Below the pieces are notes generated by a model that saw only the letters and a program-made list of their open reading frames with translations, ran no database searches and had not been told where the DNA came from. Positions 12,218-27,449 of a stretch of 64,000 nucleotides of DNA are shown here, in pieces (the stretch's first letter is position 1; each line of letters starts with the position of its first letter). Location of the stretch: assembly GCA_028023455.1 (NCBI GenBank), contig JAQFVV010006638.1:434001-498000 (forward strand), read 5' to 3'. Position numbers and translations under genes: made by a program. Source of the stretch: Epiperipatus broadwayi. Its lineage: Eukaryota; Onychophora; Udeonychophora; Euonychophora; Peripatidae.

Positions 12218-14316
12218 AAGATGGCGCTATACCAAAACCGCCGAACAAGTGTAAGATTTGTTTTACATAAACGAAAAAAGAGTCAGAAATTAACTACCTC
12301 TTTTATTTGCTCACCCCCAGATCAGCTGATTTCAAGCTGGTTTGCTCTCCTCAGTGGGGGATAGAGTATAGAAACTAGATCTAAAACACTGACTCTCAAG
12401 TGTTTATGCAAAACGTTTCTATCAGATTGCAAGCGTGAATTTTTCAGACCGGTAAAGTCTTCAAACTCAGCCTAGCAAGCCAGATATTTATATGGGTCTG
12501 ATCTCAGTTCAGAATCACCATATAATCAAAGTTTCTGCAATATATATCATTGCACGAAAACTTTAAAGGTACATTTATGAAAAACAAAAACAAGTTAATC
12601 ACGTAACCTGCTATCACTTGTTAATTATGTTCAAAAGATGGTGCTATACCAAAACCGCCGAACAAGTGTAAGATTTGTTTTACATAAACGAAAAAAGAGT
12701 CAGAAATTAACTACCTCTTTCATTTGCTCACCCCCAGATCAGCTGATTTCAAGCTGGTTTGCTCTCCTCAGTGGGGGATAGAGTATAGAAACTAGATCTA
12801 AAACACTGACTCTCAAGTGTTTATGCAAAACGTTTCTATCAGATTGCAAGTGTGAATTTTTCAGACCGGTAAAGTCTTCAAACTCAGCCTAGCAAGCCAG
12901 ATATTTATATGGGTCTGATCTCAGTTCAGAATCACCATATAATCAAAGTTTCTGCAATATATATCATTGCAAGAAAACTTTAAAGGTACATTTATGAAAA
13001 ACAAAAACAAGTTAATCATGTAACCTGCTATCACTTGTTAATTATGTTCAAAAGATGGCGCTATACCAAAACCGCCGAACAAGTGTAAGATTTGTTTTAC
13101 ATAAATGAAAAAAGAGTCAGAAATTAACTACCTCTTTCATTTGCTCACCCCCAGATCAGCTGATTTCAAGCTGGTTTGCTCTCCTCAGTGGGGGATAGAG
13201 TATAGAAACTAGATCTAAAACACTGACTCTCAAGTGTTTATGCAAAACGTTTCTATCAGATTGCAAGCGTGAATTTTTCAGACCGGTAAAGTCTTCAAAC
13301 TCAGCCTAGCAAGCCAGATATTTATATGGGTCTGATCTCAGTTCAGAATCACCATATAATCAAAGTTTCTGCAATATATATCATTGCAAGAAAACTTTAA
13401 AGGTACATTTATGAAAAACAAAAACAAGTTAATCACGTAACCTGCTATCACTTGTTAATTATGTTCAAAAGATGGCGCTATACCAAAACCGCCGAACAAG
13501 TGTAAGATTTGTTTTACATAAACGAAAAAAGAGTCAGAAATTAACTACCTCTTTCATTTGCTCACCCCCAGATCAGCTGATTTCAAGCTGGTTTGCTCTC
13601 CTCAGTGGGGGATAGAGTATAGAAACTAGATCTAAAACACTGACTCTCAAGTGTTTATGCAAAACGTTTCTATCAGATTGCAAGTGTGAATTTTTCAGAC
13701 CGGTAAAGTCTTCAAACTCAGCCTAGCAAGCCAGATATTTATATGGGTCTGATCTCAGTTCAGAATCACCATATAATCAAAGTTTCTGCAATATATATCA
13801 TTGCAAGAAAACTTTAAAGGTACATTTATGAAAAACAAAAACAAGTTAATCATGTAACCTGCTATCACTTGTTATTTATGTTCAAAAGATGGCGCTATAC
13901 CAAAACCGCCGAACAAGTGTAAGATTTGTTTTACATAAACGAAAAAAGAGTCAGAAATTAACTACCTCTTTCATTTGCTCACCCCCAGATCAGCTGATTT
14001 CAAGCTGGTTTGCTCTCCTCAGTGGGGGATAGAGTATAGAAACTAGATCTAAAACACTGACTCTCAAGTGTTTATGCAAAACGTTTCTATCAGATTGCAA
14101 GCGTGAATTTTTCAGACCGGTAAAGTCTTCAAACTCAGCCTAGCAAGCCAGATATTTATATGGGTCTGATCTCAGTTCAGAATCACCATATAATCAAAGT
14201 TTCTGCAATATATATCATTGCAAGAAAACTTTAAAGGTACATTTATGAAAAACAAAAACAAGTTAATCATGTAACCTGCTATCACTTGTTAATTATGTTC
14301 AAAAGATGGCGCTATA
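12213..14316 (+). repeat. 417-bp satellite, five near-identical tandem units plus a partial
   Basis: The phrase TTCAAAAGATGGYGCTATA starts at 12213, 12630, 13047, 13464, 13881 and 14298, a spacing of exactly 417 bases every time. The last occurrence stops after about 19 bases and runs into (TA)n. Units are almost identical, with about two handfuls of substitutions across the array, mostly C/T at CpG sites. Each unit contains an inner GC-richer block (CACCCCCAGATCAGCTGATT, CTCCTCAGTGGGGGATAGAG) and a TATATATC segment. No open frame or promoter is obvious. A second, diverged array of the same family lies at 21737-22646 in opposite orientation. Confidence 0.95.
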
Positions 14317-17300
14317 TATATATATATAGTACCCTTTTGTTTAGGTCTTCATAAATTGTTCTATCAATTTTATTAAAAAAATTTAAATTGAAGATGTATT
14401 TCAGTGGTGTGATGTTGATGTTTTGTTAACAATCTTTTAAAAGTCTAATTAAAGTAAAATAAGAATATTCGATGTGTAGAATTAAGCTAATATTTGAGGG
14501 AAATGGTTAAATAAATATGAATGGTAATATTATATGGTTGGGAAAACTGGCCATGATAAATACTGCATTAATAAGTTTTGTAAATAAATGTTTAAAGCCA
14601 AAGTTTAAAAGAAACAACTTAAAGTTAAATAAATAGTATATTTATTAATAATAAAAAATAATATTTAGTAAGTGAATGTAAAATATTTATTTATTAATAG
14701 TATATGGTAGAAGATGAATATTTGATTTTATAATATCGAATTAATATTTTAAAAGTTGTATATTATTTTAGTTAAAAAAAAGTTTTGTTTAAAAAAATTG
14801 AATTGTTAGTTTATTTTCAGCTAATTATAAGCGTTTCTATCTGTGTTGTAAGTCATGTGTACACATATGCTTGGGAGTTTTTAGGTAAAATTGCAAAACT
14901 GTTTTAAGATTCTATTATAGGATTAAAATATTATATTGGCTATCACGAGATAAAAATAAAATTAGATAGTATAAAATATTAAATCGTGTTTTTTTGTTAT
15001 AAAAATGAATATAATGAATAAAAGTAGATTTTTTAGTTTATTTGGAAAATAAATGTATTAAAAACTAAAAGTTGGATAAAGTAAAAGATATATATATATT
15101 TTTTAAAAAAAGAAAATGTTTAGTGGATTTAAATAAAAGATAAAAATTAATTTGGGAATTAAATAATGTAATAAATAATAAATATTAGATGAGACATTAT
15201 TTATTTTTAGTTTTCATTGTGCATTGTTGGTCAGATATGTAAATAGATTAGCAAGGTGATTGTTTAATTTACCAATCAAGTGGGTAATTTATTCTGGTAT
15301 AAAAAGCCGAGGTTCAATTGTTTAGGGTGCTTTTTCTTCTGTTAATTAAGTGTGCCATTTAATATAGCCAAGTGTAGTGCTATAACCACTTTCTTAATAA
15401 TTATTATTTCATAAAGAGAGTAGTTGATTAAGTTAAGAAATTGTACCGTCTGAATAGGCAGTGCTAATTAATTATAATTCCTAGCCAACCGTTTTTGTCA
15501 AAACCTAATTTTACTATCAAATAATCATGGAAGTATCACATTTATATAAAGTATATTGGAGATATTTGATTAAAAATATAGTTGAAGCAATGTTATTAAA
15601 ATAAATAATGTATGAATAAAGTTAATATGTTGGACATCATATGGAAAAACAATATTTATACAAGACCGGCAAGGTAAAAAAAAAAAAAAGTAAATTTAAA
15701 CCTTGTAGTATTTTTTTTAAAAAATAGGTATTTTGTAAAAATATGCAGAAAATACTTCTTTGTGAAGAAAGTAGTTAAAATAATTAATTTTAAAACTGTC
15801 TTTGGGTAAAAAAAATGAAAGTTACAGATAATTATTGAAATAACTTAAAATATTAAGTCTTTGTTATTTTAAAAGACTATACGTATGTAAATAATTTTTA
15901 AAAGCCGATAATTTGGAAACTTTAATAGCAAATAAATACCTGTAGACAGAAAAAAAAATGTCATGGTATTAAATTCTGTATGCTGGTTATACAAAAGAAT
16001 TAAAAAAAAATGATTTGTTGAAATATTTTTAAGAAAGTGCACAATAAATGGACGCCCAAATCATATTTAAAGAAAAACACTATGAGCCATCATTTAATAT
16101 TAGGAAAATAATAACTTTTGAAAAATTTTTCTTTATTAATAAATCCGGATCCTTTAAAGTCGACTTACTTATTTACTTATTTATTTATGGTGGAACTTAT
16201 TTATTTATTTTTATTATTTTTTTTTTAAAAAAAAGAAACTGCAGTTCGTCTTATTTTATGGAAGCTATTTAAGCATGTGCACTATGAGGAAAAGGAAGCA
16301 GTTGTTGTTTGGAAGTTTCATTACCCGAGGGAAAAAATAACCTTTTTATTTTGTGAAAACATCATGGGAGTCTAACGTATATATTTTTTTTATTTATTTC
16401 ACTAATTTTAATATTAAGTTGTTTATTATCTATTAGGGATAAGAAAGATATATAAAAAATTAATTACCTATTAATATGATACTTAATTTCATAAAGGATT
16501 TTTTAAAAATAATTTTAAAGCTTAATATTTTGAGTATGATTGTAATGTATGAATGTTACATTATTTTGTTAATTTATGGTCTGAGAAGACATCGTCTAAG
16601 TGATTAACAAGTATGAATATCACTTATAGTAATGATTGTATAATATTAATAATTTTAATGTATTTTGTTTTTATTCTCTTTAGATGAACCAAATATATGA
16701 TTTTGGATGAATGTATGGATACGTGAATACGTTGTACACGCATAAGATTTATAGAAATTTATTTTATTTTTTTAAAATATGCATACTTTTATTTTTATAG
16801 TATAAATTTATTATAACTTAATGAGGGAAGTAATTGTATGATTCTTTCAGTGTCTGAACTTTAATATTTCTGTTATATGGTTAAAGTACTGATTTATTAT
16901 ATTGGTACAAGTCATTTTTTTTGTATTTTGCTCACAAATTAGTAAGAAGTGAAGTAATATTTTCGGTATTATTAGATAGTTTAAATTAATATTTTATATG
17001 CAAATTTATTTGTTGGTTTAAGAGTATATTGCAAGTATTTTAACGAGGTATAGGGATGAGTTTGTATAGCAATTTTAAAAAATGATAGTGAATAGAAAAT
17101 AGATTAAAATGAGATTAAAACGATATTTAAATATAGAATTTTATTAGTATGGAATAGGAATAAAATATGATTTTAATAGTTATGTGAATATGGTCAATTC
17201 AAGTAAAGTAGAAAATAAAAGTTAAATCAAGAAAAGAATCATAGATTTTTTCTTTAATTTTAATTTAGTAATTTTATGAAGATGTGTTATTTATAAGTAA

Positions 17301-17339
17301 AGTTTGTTTTGCAAAATTGTTGAACAATTTTAATTATTA

Positions 17340-17412
<73 letters not shown>

Positions 17413-18271
17413 AAAAACCTACATGTATTGCATATTTTAATAAGTGATATATTATAGTAGAACAATATCGGAATGAAATAAATAATTATATAATTGATAA
17501 ATATTACTCAATATTAAGGAGTTACACCAGCACATACATTTAGTTGATATTAAATTAATACTCATTAGGAGATATAATATATGATAACTATATTATAATG
17601 GAAAATATCTATAGTATATTTAGCTGGAATAAATTTTTAGTTGTTATTTTTTTTTACATTTTTTACACAAATGATGTATATTTTTTGATGAAAGCATACC
17701 ATAGTAATATTTGATATTAAATGATGTTTTAAAAAAAAGCAGGTTCCTAAATACTATTAACTGTTATTTTTCACAAATTTTAATAAATGTCTACAATATT
17801 TGGGTAAGTTGGGTAATGAAAATTATAATAATGTAGGAATTTATTTTTTATTTTTCTTCTTGGGATGTAAATAGTGTATATAAGTTGTTTATTAAAGTTA
17901 ATGTAATAAAATTTGTTAAACTTGTTTATAAAATTGTGTGTCGAATAAATTATTTTACACCGCAACATATGACAACAAATAATTTGAATTAAAACATAAT
18001 ATTTGCACAGTACGAATCAAATTATTCTTTAAGAAGTAAAGGATTTTTTAATATGATTTTCATAAATTTATTGACATTAGCATATTATTGTTATAACGAT
18101 CATAAGATAATTACAATATATTATACAAGATTATAATATTATTCATTGCCACATAATATTAAATTATAAGATTCTACCACATTATTCTTATTTAAGATAC
18201 TACATGAAGATTAAGAGTCATGTATATTACTTACTTATTTTGTTATTAATGATTATTACTATAATAAAAGA
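14317..18271. other. Very AT-rich stretch, no gene seen
   Basis: Long run of A/T-rich sequence without a supportable gene. It holds a TATA-box-like TATAAAAAG at 15298-15306 in a slightly less AT-rich patch (about 15220-15500). That patch resembles the promoter patches of LTRs elsewhere in the window, so a decayed LTR is possible, but no LTR ends were found. A trinucleotide microsatellite is listed separately. Confidence 0.45.
17332..17410. repeat. (TTA)n microsatellite
   Basis: About 26 ATT/TTA triplets in a nearly pure run. Confidence 0.95.
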
Positions 18272-18863
18272 AATATTTACCAAGGCTGTATCCTCAAGAA
18301 TATGTGTGTAAAAATGCAATAGTAGGGACCTCTACAGGTGTTGAACCACAAGCTTACACTATGGAAGAAAATAGAGGAACATTCTTTACCCCAACCTACT
18401 TTCTATTTAAATAGGTGAAGCTGAAGCGGTTAGATCTGCGAGCATGAAGTTATTCAATACTTCACTGATTAAGTCCACATTTCTTATTACACATTAATAC
18501 TCATGAAATCTTTCGATTTACAATGAGTCAATGAAAAGATTTTATAGTTAGAAATCTATTACAGTAATTTAAAGTTGTAATTATAAATTTATTAAACACA
18601 CATTAATTATGTAAGTAATATTTACTGAGGCTGTATCCTTAAGAATATGTGTGTAAAAATGTGATAGTAGGGACCTCTACAGGTGTTTAACCACAAGCTT
18701 ATGCTATAGAAGAAAAAAGGGAACCTTCTTTACTTCAACCTACTTTGTATTTAAATAGGTGAAGCTGAAGCGGTTAGATCTGTGAGCGTGAAGCTATTCA
18801 ATACTTCTCTGATTAAGTCCACATTTCTTATTTCACATTAATACTCACGAAATCTTTCGATTT
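18272..18863 (+). repeat. Tandem pair of about 343-bp units (left arm of a large palindrome)
   Basis: The phrase GGCTGTATCC occurs at about 18284 and 18629, a spacing near 345. Shared blocks follow in the same order: GGGACCTCTACAGGTGTT, ACCACAAGCTTA, GAAGCGGTTAGATCTG and CTGATTAAGTCCACATTTCT. The second unit is cut at the palindrome centre. No coding potential is seen. The right arm is at 18864-19380. Confidence 0.85.
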
Positions 18864-19380
18864 AAATAGAAAGTAGGTTGAAGTAAAGAAGGTTCCATTC
18901 TTTTCTTCCATAGCATAAGCTTGTGGTTAAACACCTGTAGAGGTCCCTACTATAGCATTTTACACACATATTCTCAAGGATACAGCCTCGGTAAATATTA
19001 TGTAATTAATGTGCATTTAATAAATTTATAATTACAACTTTAAATTACTGTAATAAATTTCTAACTATAACATCTTTCTATTTACTCATTGTAAATTGAA
19101 AGATTTCATGAGTATTAATGTGTAATAAGAAATGTGGACTTAATCACTGAAGTATTGAATAGATTTACGCTCACAGATCTAACCGCTTCAGCTTCACATA
19201 TTTAAATAGAAAGTAGGTTGAAGTAAAGAAGGATCCCTTCTTTTCTTCCGTAGCATAAGCTTGTGGTTAAACACCTGCAGAGGTCCCTACTATCACATTT
19301 TTAACCCATATTCTCGAGGATACAGCCTCGGTAAATATTACTTATGTAATTAATGTGCCTTTAATAAATTTATAATTATA
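18864..19380 (-). repeat. Inverted pair of the same about 343-bp units (right arm)
   Basis: The reverse complement carries the same blocks in the same order as 18272-18863, with GGATACAGCC (inverted) at about 18978 and 19318, a spacing near 340. Together the arms form a near-palindrome of about 1.1 kb whose centre is close to 18863. The end copies are truncated at the outside. Confidence 0.85.
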
Positions 19381-22738
<3,358 letters not shown>

Positions 22739-22740
22739 TA

Positions 22741-22800
22741 CTTGGAGTTTAGATGTAATATAGGAGGTTTAAATATAATCTTTCAAGTTACTTTCAGCTA
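22741..22800 (+). repeat. Isolated end of the TIR element found at 40723-41132
   Basis: The stretch TGGAGTTTAGATGTAATATA and the following 40 bases match the left end of the 40.7-kb TIR element (40725-40782) with a few substitutions. No matching right end follows nearby, so this is a truncated copy. Confidence 0.6.
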
Positions 22801-23011
22801 TTCACTCTTTACTCATTAATGAATAATATTAAGTAATGTTAGAGAACATAAAATGACAAATCTTTAATCACAATCTAACTCTTAAAGCTAATCTAAATAA
22901 ACATTAAACCAAAGTTTAAAACTAATTAGTCAAACAGATACAACAACTAACCATTACAACAATTAAGATTAAATATATTATAATCACCAATACAAAGACC
23001 AATGTATAATA
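22801..23011. other. Short unassigned AT-rich stretch
   Basis: No gene or repeat recognised. Confidence 0.4.
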
Positions 23012-23069
23012 TACCAGATGAGGGAACATATATATATATATATATATATATGTTCCCTCATCTGGTATA
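23012..23069. repeat. Perfect hairpin with a (TA)n loop
   Basis: ATACCAGATGAGGGAACA is followed by (TA)n and then by its exact reverse complement TGTTCCCTCATCTGGTAT. The arms are longer once the TA run is counted as self-complementary. This folds into an almost uninterrupted stem of nearly 60 bases. Confidence 0.9.
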
Positions 23070-23100
23070 TACAGATGGTATATTATACATATATCTTGTA

Positions 23101-23140
<40 letters not shown>

Positions 23141-23142
<2 letters not shown>

Positions 23143-24120
23143 ACAGGATGGCGGGTATAAGGAAGTGGCAGAAGTTGGTGGAAAGTAGAATTGGACTAGG
23201 GTGATGGAAACTCAGCACTGACAGCCATTTTAATGAGATACAAATATCAATAATTTGAAAAATTATCTATAAGTAAATATTTAAAGATATAAGAATATGT
23301 GATTAGAGAATCTCTGTGAACATTGAGAGATCAGCCAGCTACTAAAAAGAGCAACTAAAATAACTATACATCAATTATATATCAACCAGCATTATAAAAT
23401 AAATATCAGTATAAGTAATACTCAAAATAAAAAGAAATAACCACCAATCATCATCATTGATCGACAATAAAATAAAATCAACAGTCCATTGGGGCGGGAT
23501 TTGAACAATAAAAGATATAAATGAACAGTCAAACCTTGTGACTGGATTGAAAATGGGTCTTCTGTAGACCAGGCTAACTATTGAGCCTTTGCCAGCTTGG
23601 GCAATTATTTAAACATAACATGGATGCACCAGCTTAGTGCCCATCCATTAAAATACACAATAACCAGAAAAATCAAAACAATAATGCTGGGACATTTAAA
23701 ACATGCTGATCATCATCAATGTTCTGGCACTTAGTACCATTATGTACTGGACAACTAAAACTTAAATTTTTAACAAGACTAAAGTAAAATAAAAAATAAT
23801 GCTTCATGGGCTTTACAGAGTATCCTCTTTTGCCAACCAGAATGATGGTTGATCATCTCTGGATGCCCAAAATTACTAAATATATCCCATTTATATATTC
23901 ATCCTGTGCCCAAATCTAGCTGAGAGAACACAAGCTCTATTACTGTGTGTGACCAAGAAATGATGATTTAATACAATTTTAACAATTAAATACAAGTTTA
24001 TTATTAACAAAAAAATAAAATATTTAAGGTCTTATAGGATAAGGGTTCTAATTTTGAAAATTATATACACAACTAAAGTTATTACACTGATTTACAAAAT
24101 TCCTTAATAAGTTTCTATAA
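23141..24120 (+). repeat. Dispersed repeat, copy 1 (left flank of the Ty3-like element)
   Basis: Starts after a (TA)n run with GTAACAGGATGG and shares ordered blocks with 32311-32930: CTAACTATTGAGCCTTTGCC, AACAATAATGCT, AACCAGAATGATG, GAACACAAGCTCTATTACTG, TTACACTGATTTACA. It contains extra segments absent from copy 2. Its start resembles an LTR start (TGTAACAG), so it may be part of an unrelated LTR, but this is uncertain. It has no coding potential. Confidence 0.75.
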
Positions 24121-24132
24121 ACGCATATATAT

Positions 24133-26290
24133 TGTAACGGGAAGCCACCATTATCCCGAGATTACGGCTTCGAAACAAACATGACATAGCGTAAGGCTTT
24201 ATTTTTTTTCTTACATCGACAGTTATTCACGATCCACATAAGGGGGCGCCAGATACGATTATTTAAGTTGATTTTAACTACTCGCATCACCTTACATCAT
24301 GTCAAAACGATTTCAAAGTCTAATCCCACCCACTAGCTCAAAACTCCCAGCATGGACCAATAAGGTGTCTCAAGGTCGTTACATGTTTATTTCTAAAATG
24401 ACTCCTCCCGGAGAAGACGCATTGTCCGCTAATTAAAATCAGCAAGGTTTTCTACTAAGTCGATCACGGTTTAAGGATCGTTTATTGGTTATCACTGACC
24501 TATGAGGTTGTTCGCTTACGCCCCGAACACAAGGCTTACAAGTTCATCCCCCCACTTTATTGTATATAACATAATTTATTGACGTTTATTTTGATTATAG
24601 ACCCGCCCGCTCTTAAATCTATCTTAACTAAGGTGAAGTGAGAAACATCGTGACTTACGGCACGATGGTGACATAATTAATAAAATAACTAAATGAAAAT
24701 TAAAATTGACTAAATCTACTTCAAAGATAAGTTATCAAAGAATAAATAACTACGGTTTTGATTGTGTGTGAAAAGATTTGAGATATGCTCGACTTGATAA
24801 GATATTGAACAAGTTTATTAAATATGAAATGAAACATTATTAATTTATTTATTACGAACATTATTAATTGATTTATTACAAAACATTATTAATTGATTTA
24901 TCACACACGCGCACATACATTCACGCCCACAGAGAACCATAAGTATTCATAACATAATTTGAATGACGAGAAAGTTCCTTTCTATTTGATAAATATATAA
25001 TCTTTCCTTAGCTTCACTTAAGTTCAAAGTTCATGTTTACAAAGTTCAGTAACAAAGATAAACTATCATGACGAGGAAAGTTTTAAGATTTATTTGAGTA
25101 AATTTATGTTGGTTAATTTCGAGATTGCCTTACGAGTTTATTAATTGAGTGAGTGAACAGAATAAAAAAACATATTTACCTAGGATTTGTCTTGGTTGCA
25201 ACGAAGGTCGATTGGTCTGGACGAGTTTGGGTGTTTCACGGAACATTTCTTTTATTAGGAGCATTCACTTAACATGGCGATGTTATCAGAATTTCATAGC
25301 TTCGGAGATATTTCAGTAGCGGAGCGCCGATCAGCCACTGAAGGGTTGATTAGCCCCTCATGACAGTCGGCGCTCTTGGTATTAATTTCATGATGATCAT
25401 TTTAAGTATTGCGGAATAACCAAGCTAATTCAGAACAATTCTATAAAAGCATAAGCATCGGAATAAATGAACAGGTGGTAATTCAGCGTACTGAGAATTG
25501 GAAAATAAAAACAATAATGAAAATGTATTAATCGAAATGAATCGAATCGAACTGAATCCAAACAACTCTTTCCAAAATTAATTGATTAATTTTAAATCAA
25601 TTCCCAATTTTTTCCAAATCTAAATTGATTAATAATCCTATGAATAGGTTTCGACTAGTATTTATAAGGGTTGATCCATATCTTAGGATCCAATCTACCC
25701 CCATAGTTCCCTGTTCTTGGAGTTGTCGTTCAGGTCCGCGTTTGAGGTACCTGCTCACTCACTCTTTGTGCTAAAGGCAATATTTATTTTGGGACAATCT
25801 CATTTAGCAATCTCACTCAACCACCTTATTCCTTCACACCTCGAAGGCATGCGTGTGTGCGTGTGTTTTACTAGAACAATACAAGTTATTTTAAATTTAG
25901 AAGTCGAGCATTTATCTTTTCCTCAAATCTTTTCCATAAGTTTTATTCGAGCTAAAATTATATTTCTAAAATAAACATTTTCTAATTCCCCGTGGTGATT
26001 TTGATTGATAATTATTTTTATTATTTTAGGAGTGCGTATTATTTTTTTTATTCTTTAGGAAAGCATATTATTTTTTGTTATTAATTTTATTATCTAAAGG
26101 CTTTAATCATTTAATTAGACGTTTTACCGTCTGCATTTTATCAATGTGTTTTATAAAATGTATTTATGAGAGAAAGAAAACTATTACTAATTACGAAATA
26201 AAGTTACGAGTGTTTTATGTTGCTTGCTGGTGTGTGTGTGTTTATCGATGTATCCTAGATTTAATATTGATGTAACGCTGTCTCGTTACA
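24133..26290 (-). repeat. 3' LTR of the Ty3/gypsy-like element
   Basis: The element reads on the minus strand, so this left LTR is its 3' LTR. On the minus strand it begins TGTAACGAG (26290) and ends CCCGTTACA (24133), giving TG...CA ends inside an inverted TGTAACG/CGTTACA. A TATA box (TATAAATA on the minus strand) lies at 25659-25666, placing U3 at about 630 bases. TCTGGCGCCCCC lies on the minus strand about 110 bases before the LTR end. It is about 2158 bp, long for this class. It is nearly identical to 30389-32284 apart from scattered substitutions and small indels, indicating a young insertion. Confidence 0.9.
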
Positions 26291-26293
26291 TAT

Positions 26294-26306
26294 CTCCCCG
26301 CCCGGT
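26294..26306 (-). promoter_or_regulatory. Polypurine tract
   Basis: On the minus strand the sequence GGGCGGGGAGATA directly precedes the LTR start TGTAACGAG. A purine tract in this place primes plus-strand DNA synthesis in LTR retrotransposons. Confidence 0.8.
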
Positions 26307-26355
26307 GTAGAGTAAAATCCGATGCTGCGGGTTTTAGCTCGGTGAAGGGGCGAAT

Positions 26356-27129
26356 TTATTCTGCTCTCTTCAGTGCTCTTGCATTGAACGTTCCTTTTCC
26401 GTGGGTCAACGCAAAGGCGTTGTTTCCATATGCCCTGACGATCTCGTATGGGCCCTCGTATATGTCGAGGAATTTTTTGTAGATGTTTTGTCCGGGTCGA
26501 CTGACCGGGTTGGCCTTTACCATCACTCGATCGCCCACTTTGAACGTATTCCGGGTGTGCTTCTTGGTCTGCGTTCGCCTCTTTCCCATGTGCTCCAATC
26601 TTCGTAGCGCTATTTGGTTGTCTTGTTTCCTATCGATTTTTCCGGTTCGGATGGTGGGCCTGTCCTCGTATGGGTAAGGTATTGGTTGCCCATAATGGAG
26701 TCGGCTTGGTTCAAATCCAGTTGATTCATTTTTTGAGGAGTTGATCATTCCCGTGATCCGGGGAATCTCCTGGACCCATTTCCGGTGATCTCCCGCAGTA
26801 TACACACGGAACAACCGTCCCAATTCCCGCATTACTCGCTCGCACGGGTTGCTCTGCGGGTTCCGGATCGACGTCATGTGGTGTTTGATCCCGGTTCGAT
26901 TTATCCACTGCCGCCAAGTTCTCGACACAAATGGTGTGCCATGATCCGATAGGATGTACCTAGGCTTCCCAATGATGGGAAACTGTTTTGTCTCCAATAA
27001 TTTGATGGTCTGGTGTGCGTTCGCCCGGGCCATGGGGTAGGCGGCGACCATTTTGGAACATAAGTCGTATGCGACTAATATATATCTCTTTCCCCCGGCC
27101 ATCGGTAACGGCCCGTAGTATCGATTGAG
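26356..27129 (-). pseudogene. Integrase core and C-terminal domain (3' end of pol)
   Basis: The open frame from the ATG at 27102 gives 248 residues. The DDE triad is D13 (AYDLCSK), D53 (LSDHGTPF) and E88 (NPQSNPCERV), with the canonical 35-residue spacing between the second and third. A basic linker and a GPY/F-type module follow (GPYEIV at 217-222), and there is no chromodomain. Just upstream in the same frame the codons give GPLP, a motif that commonly precedes this domain, so the ATG is probably not a true start. The link to the zinc-binding part is broken by a one-base shift in a GGGCC run (27110-27114) and by adapter-like bases at 27130-27147. Otherwise intact to its stop. The GC-rich codons contrast with the AT-rich surroundings. 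Confidence 0.9.
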
Positions 27130-27147
27130 CGTGTGCTCTTCCGATCT
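27130..27147 (+). other. Illumina adapter-like insertion in integrase
   Basis: The 18 bases CGTGTGCTCTTCCGATCT equal the 3' end of the Illumina read-2 adapter. They sit inside the integrase coding region between the HHCC and DDE parts and add the foreign peptide DRKST to the frame. This is almost certainly an assembly or polishing artefact. Confidence 0.9.
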
Positions 27148-27449
27148 GGTTCCCGTATGATAATTGGTATCTGAGGTCCTTCATTGGATCGATTCAGTGG
27201 TTTGGTCCTCGCACAGACATCGCATCCTCGTAATCTTGCGGCGATGTCCCGGTGCATTCCAGGCCAGTAGAACCAATTGCTAAGGTATCCCTCAGTCTTG
27301 TTCGCTCCATAATGTCCGCGTTCCCGATGTGTCTCGTCGATCATTTGATTTCGCATTTCTTTCGGAATTATAATCCGGGTTTGCTTCCCATTCCCTGTGT
27401 TTCTTTGGAGTAACCCCCCAGGGTGATGCATCGGTCCCGATATTTCCAT
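27148..27449 (-). pseudogene. Integrase N-terminal zinc-binding domain
   Basis: The frame beginning at 27449 encodes the HHCC zinc-binding domain: H41 and H46 in ETHRERGHYGANKT, C76 and C79 in GCDVCARTK, with YLSNWFYWPGM between, typical of Ty3/gypsy integrases. It continues into TKPLNRSNEG and then into adapter-derived residues. Its frame differs from the preceding RNase H frame. The switch lies near a C5 run at 27456-27460, so a one- or two-base error there would separate two otherwise continuous parts. The first methionine is internal and not a real start. Confidence 0.85.

Noticed and set aside
12213-14316. CRISPR-like array
   Set aside because: The repeats are 417 bp with no unique spacers, which is a satellite and not a CRISPR.
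25717-25974. 85-residue frame in the LTR, repeated at 31971-32228
   Set aside because: The duplication is explained by LTR identity; no domain or promoter supports a gene.
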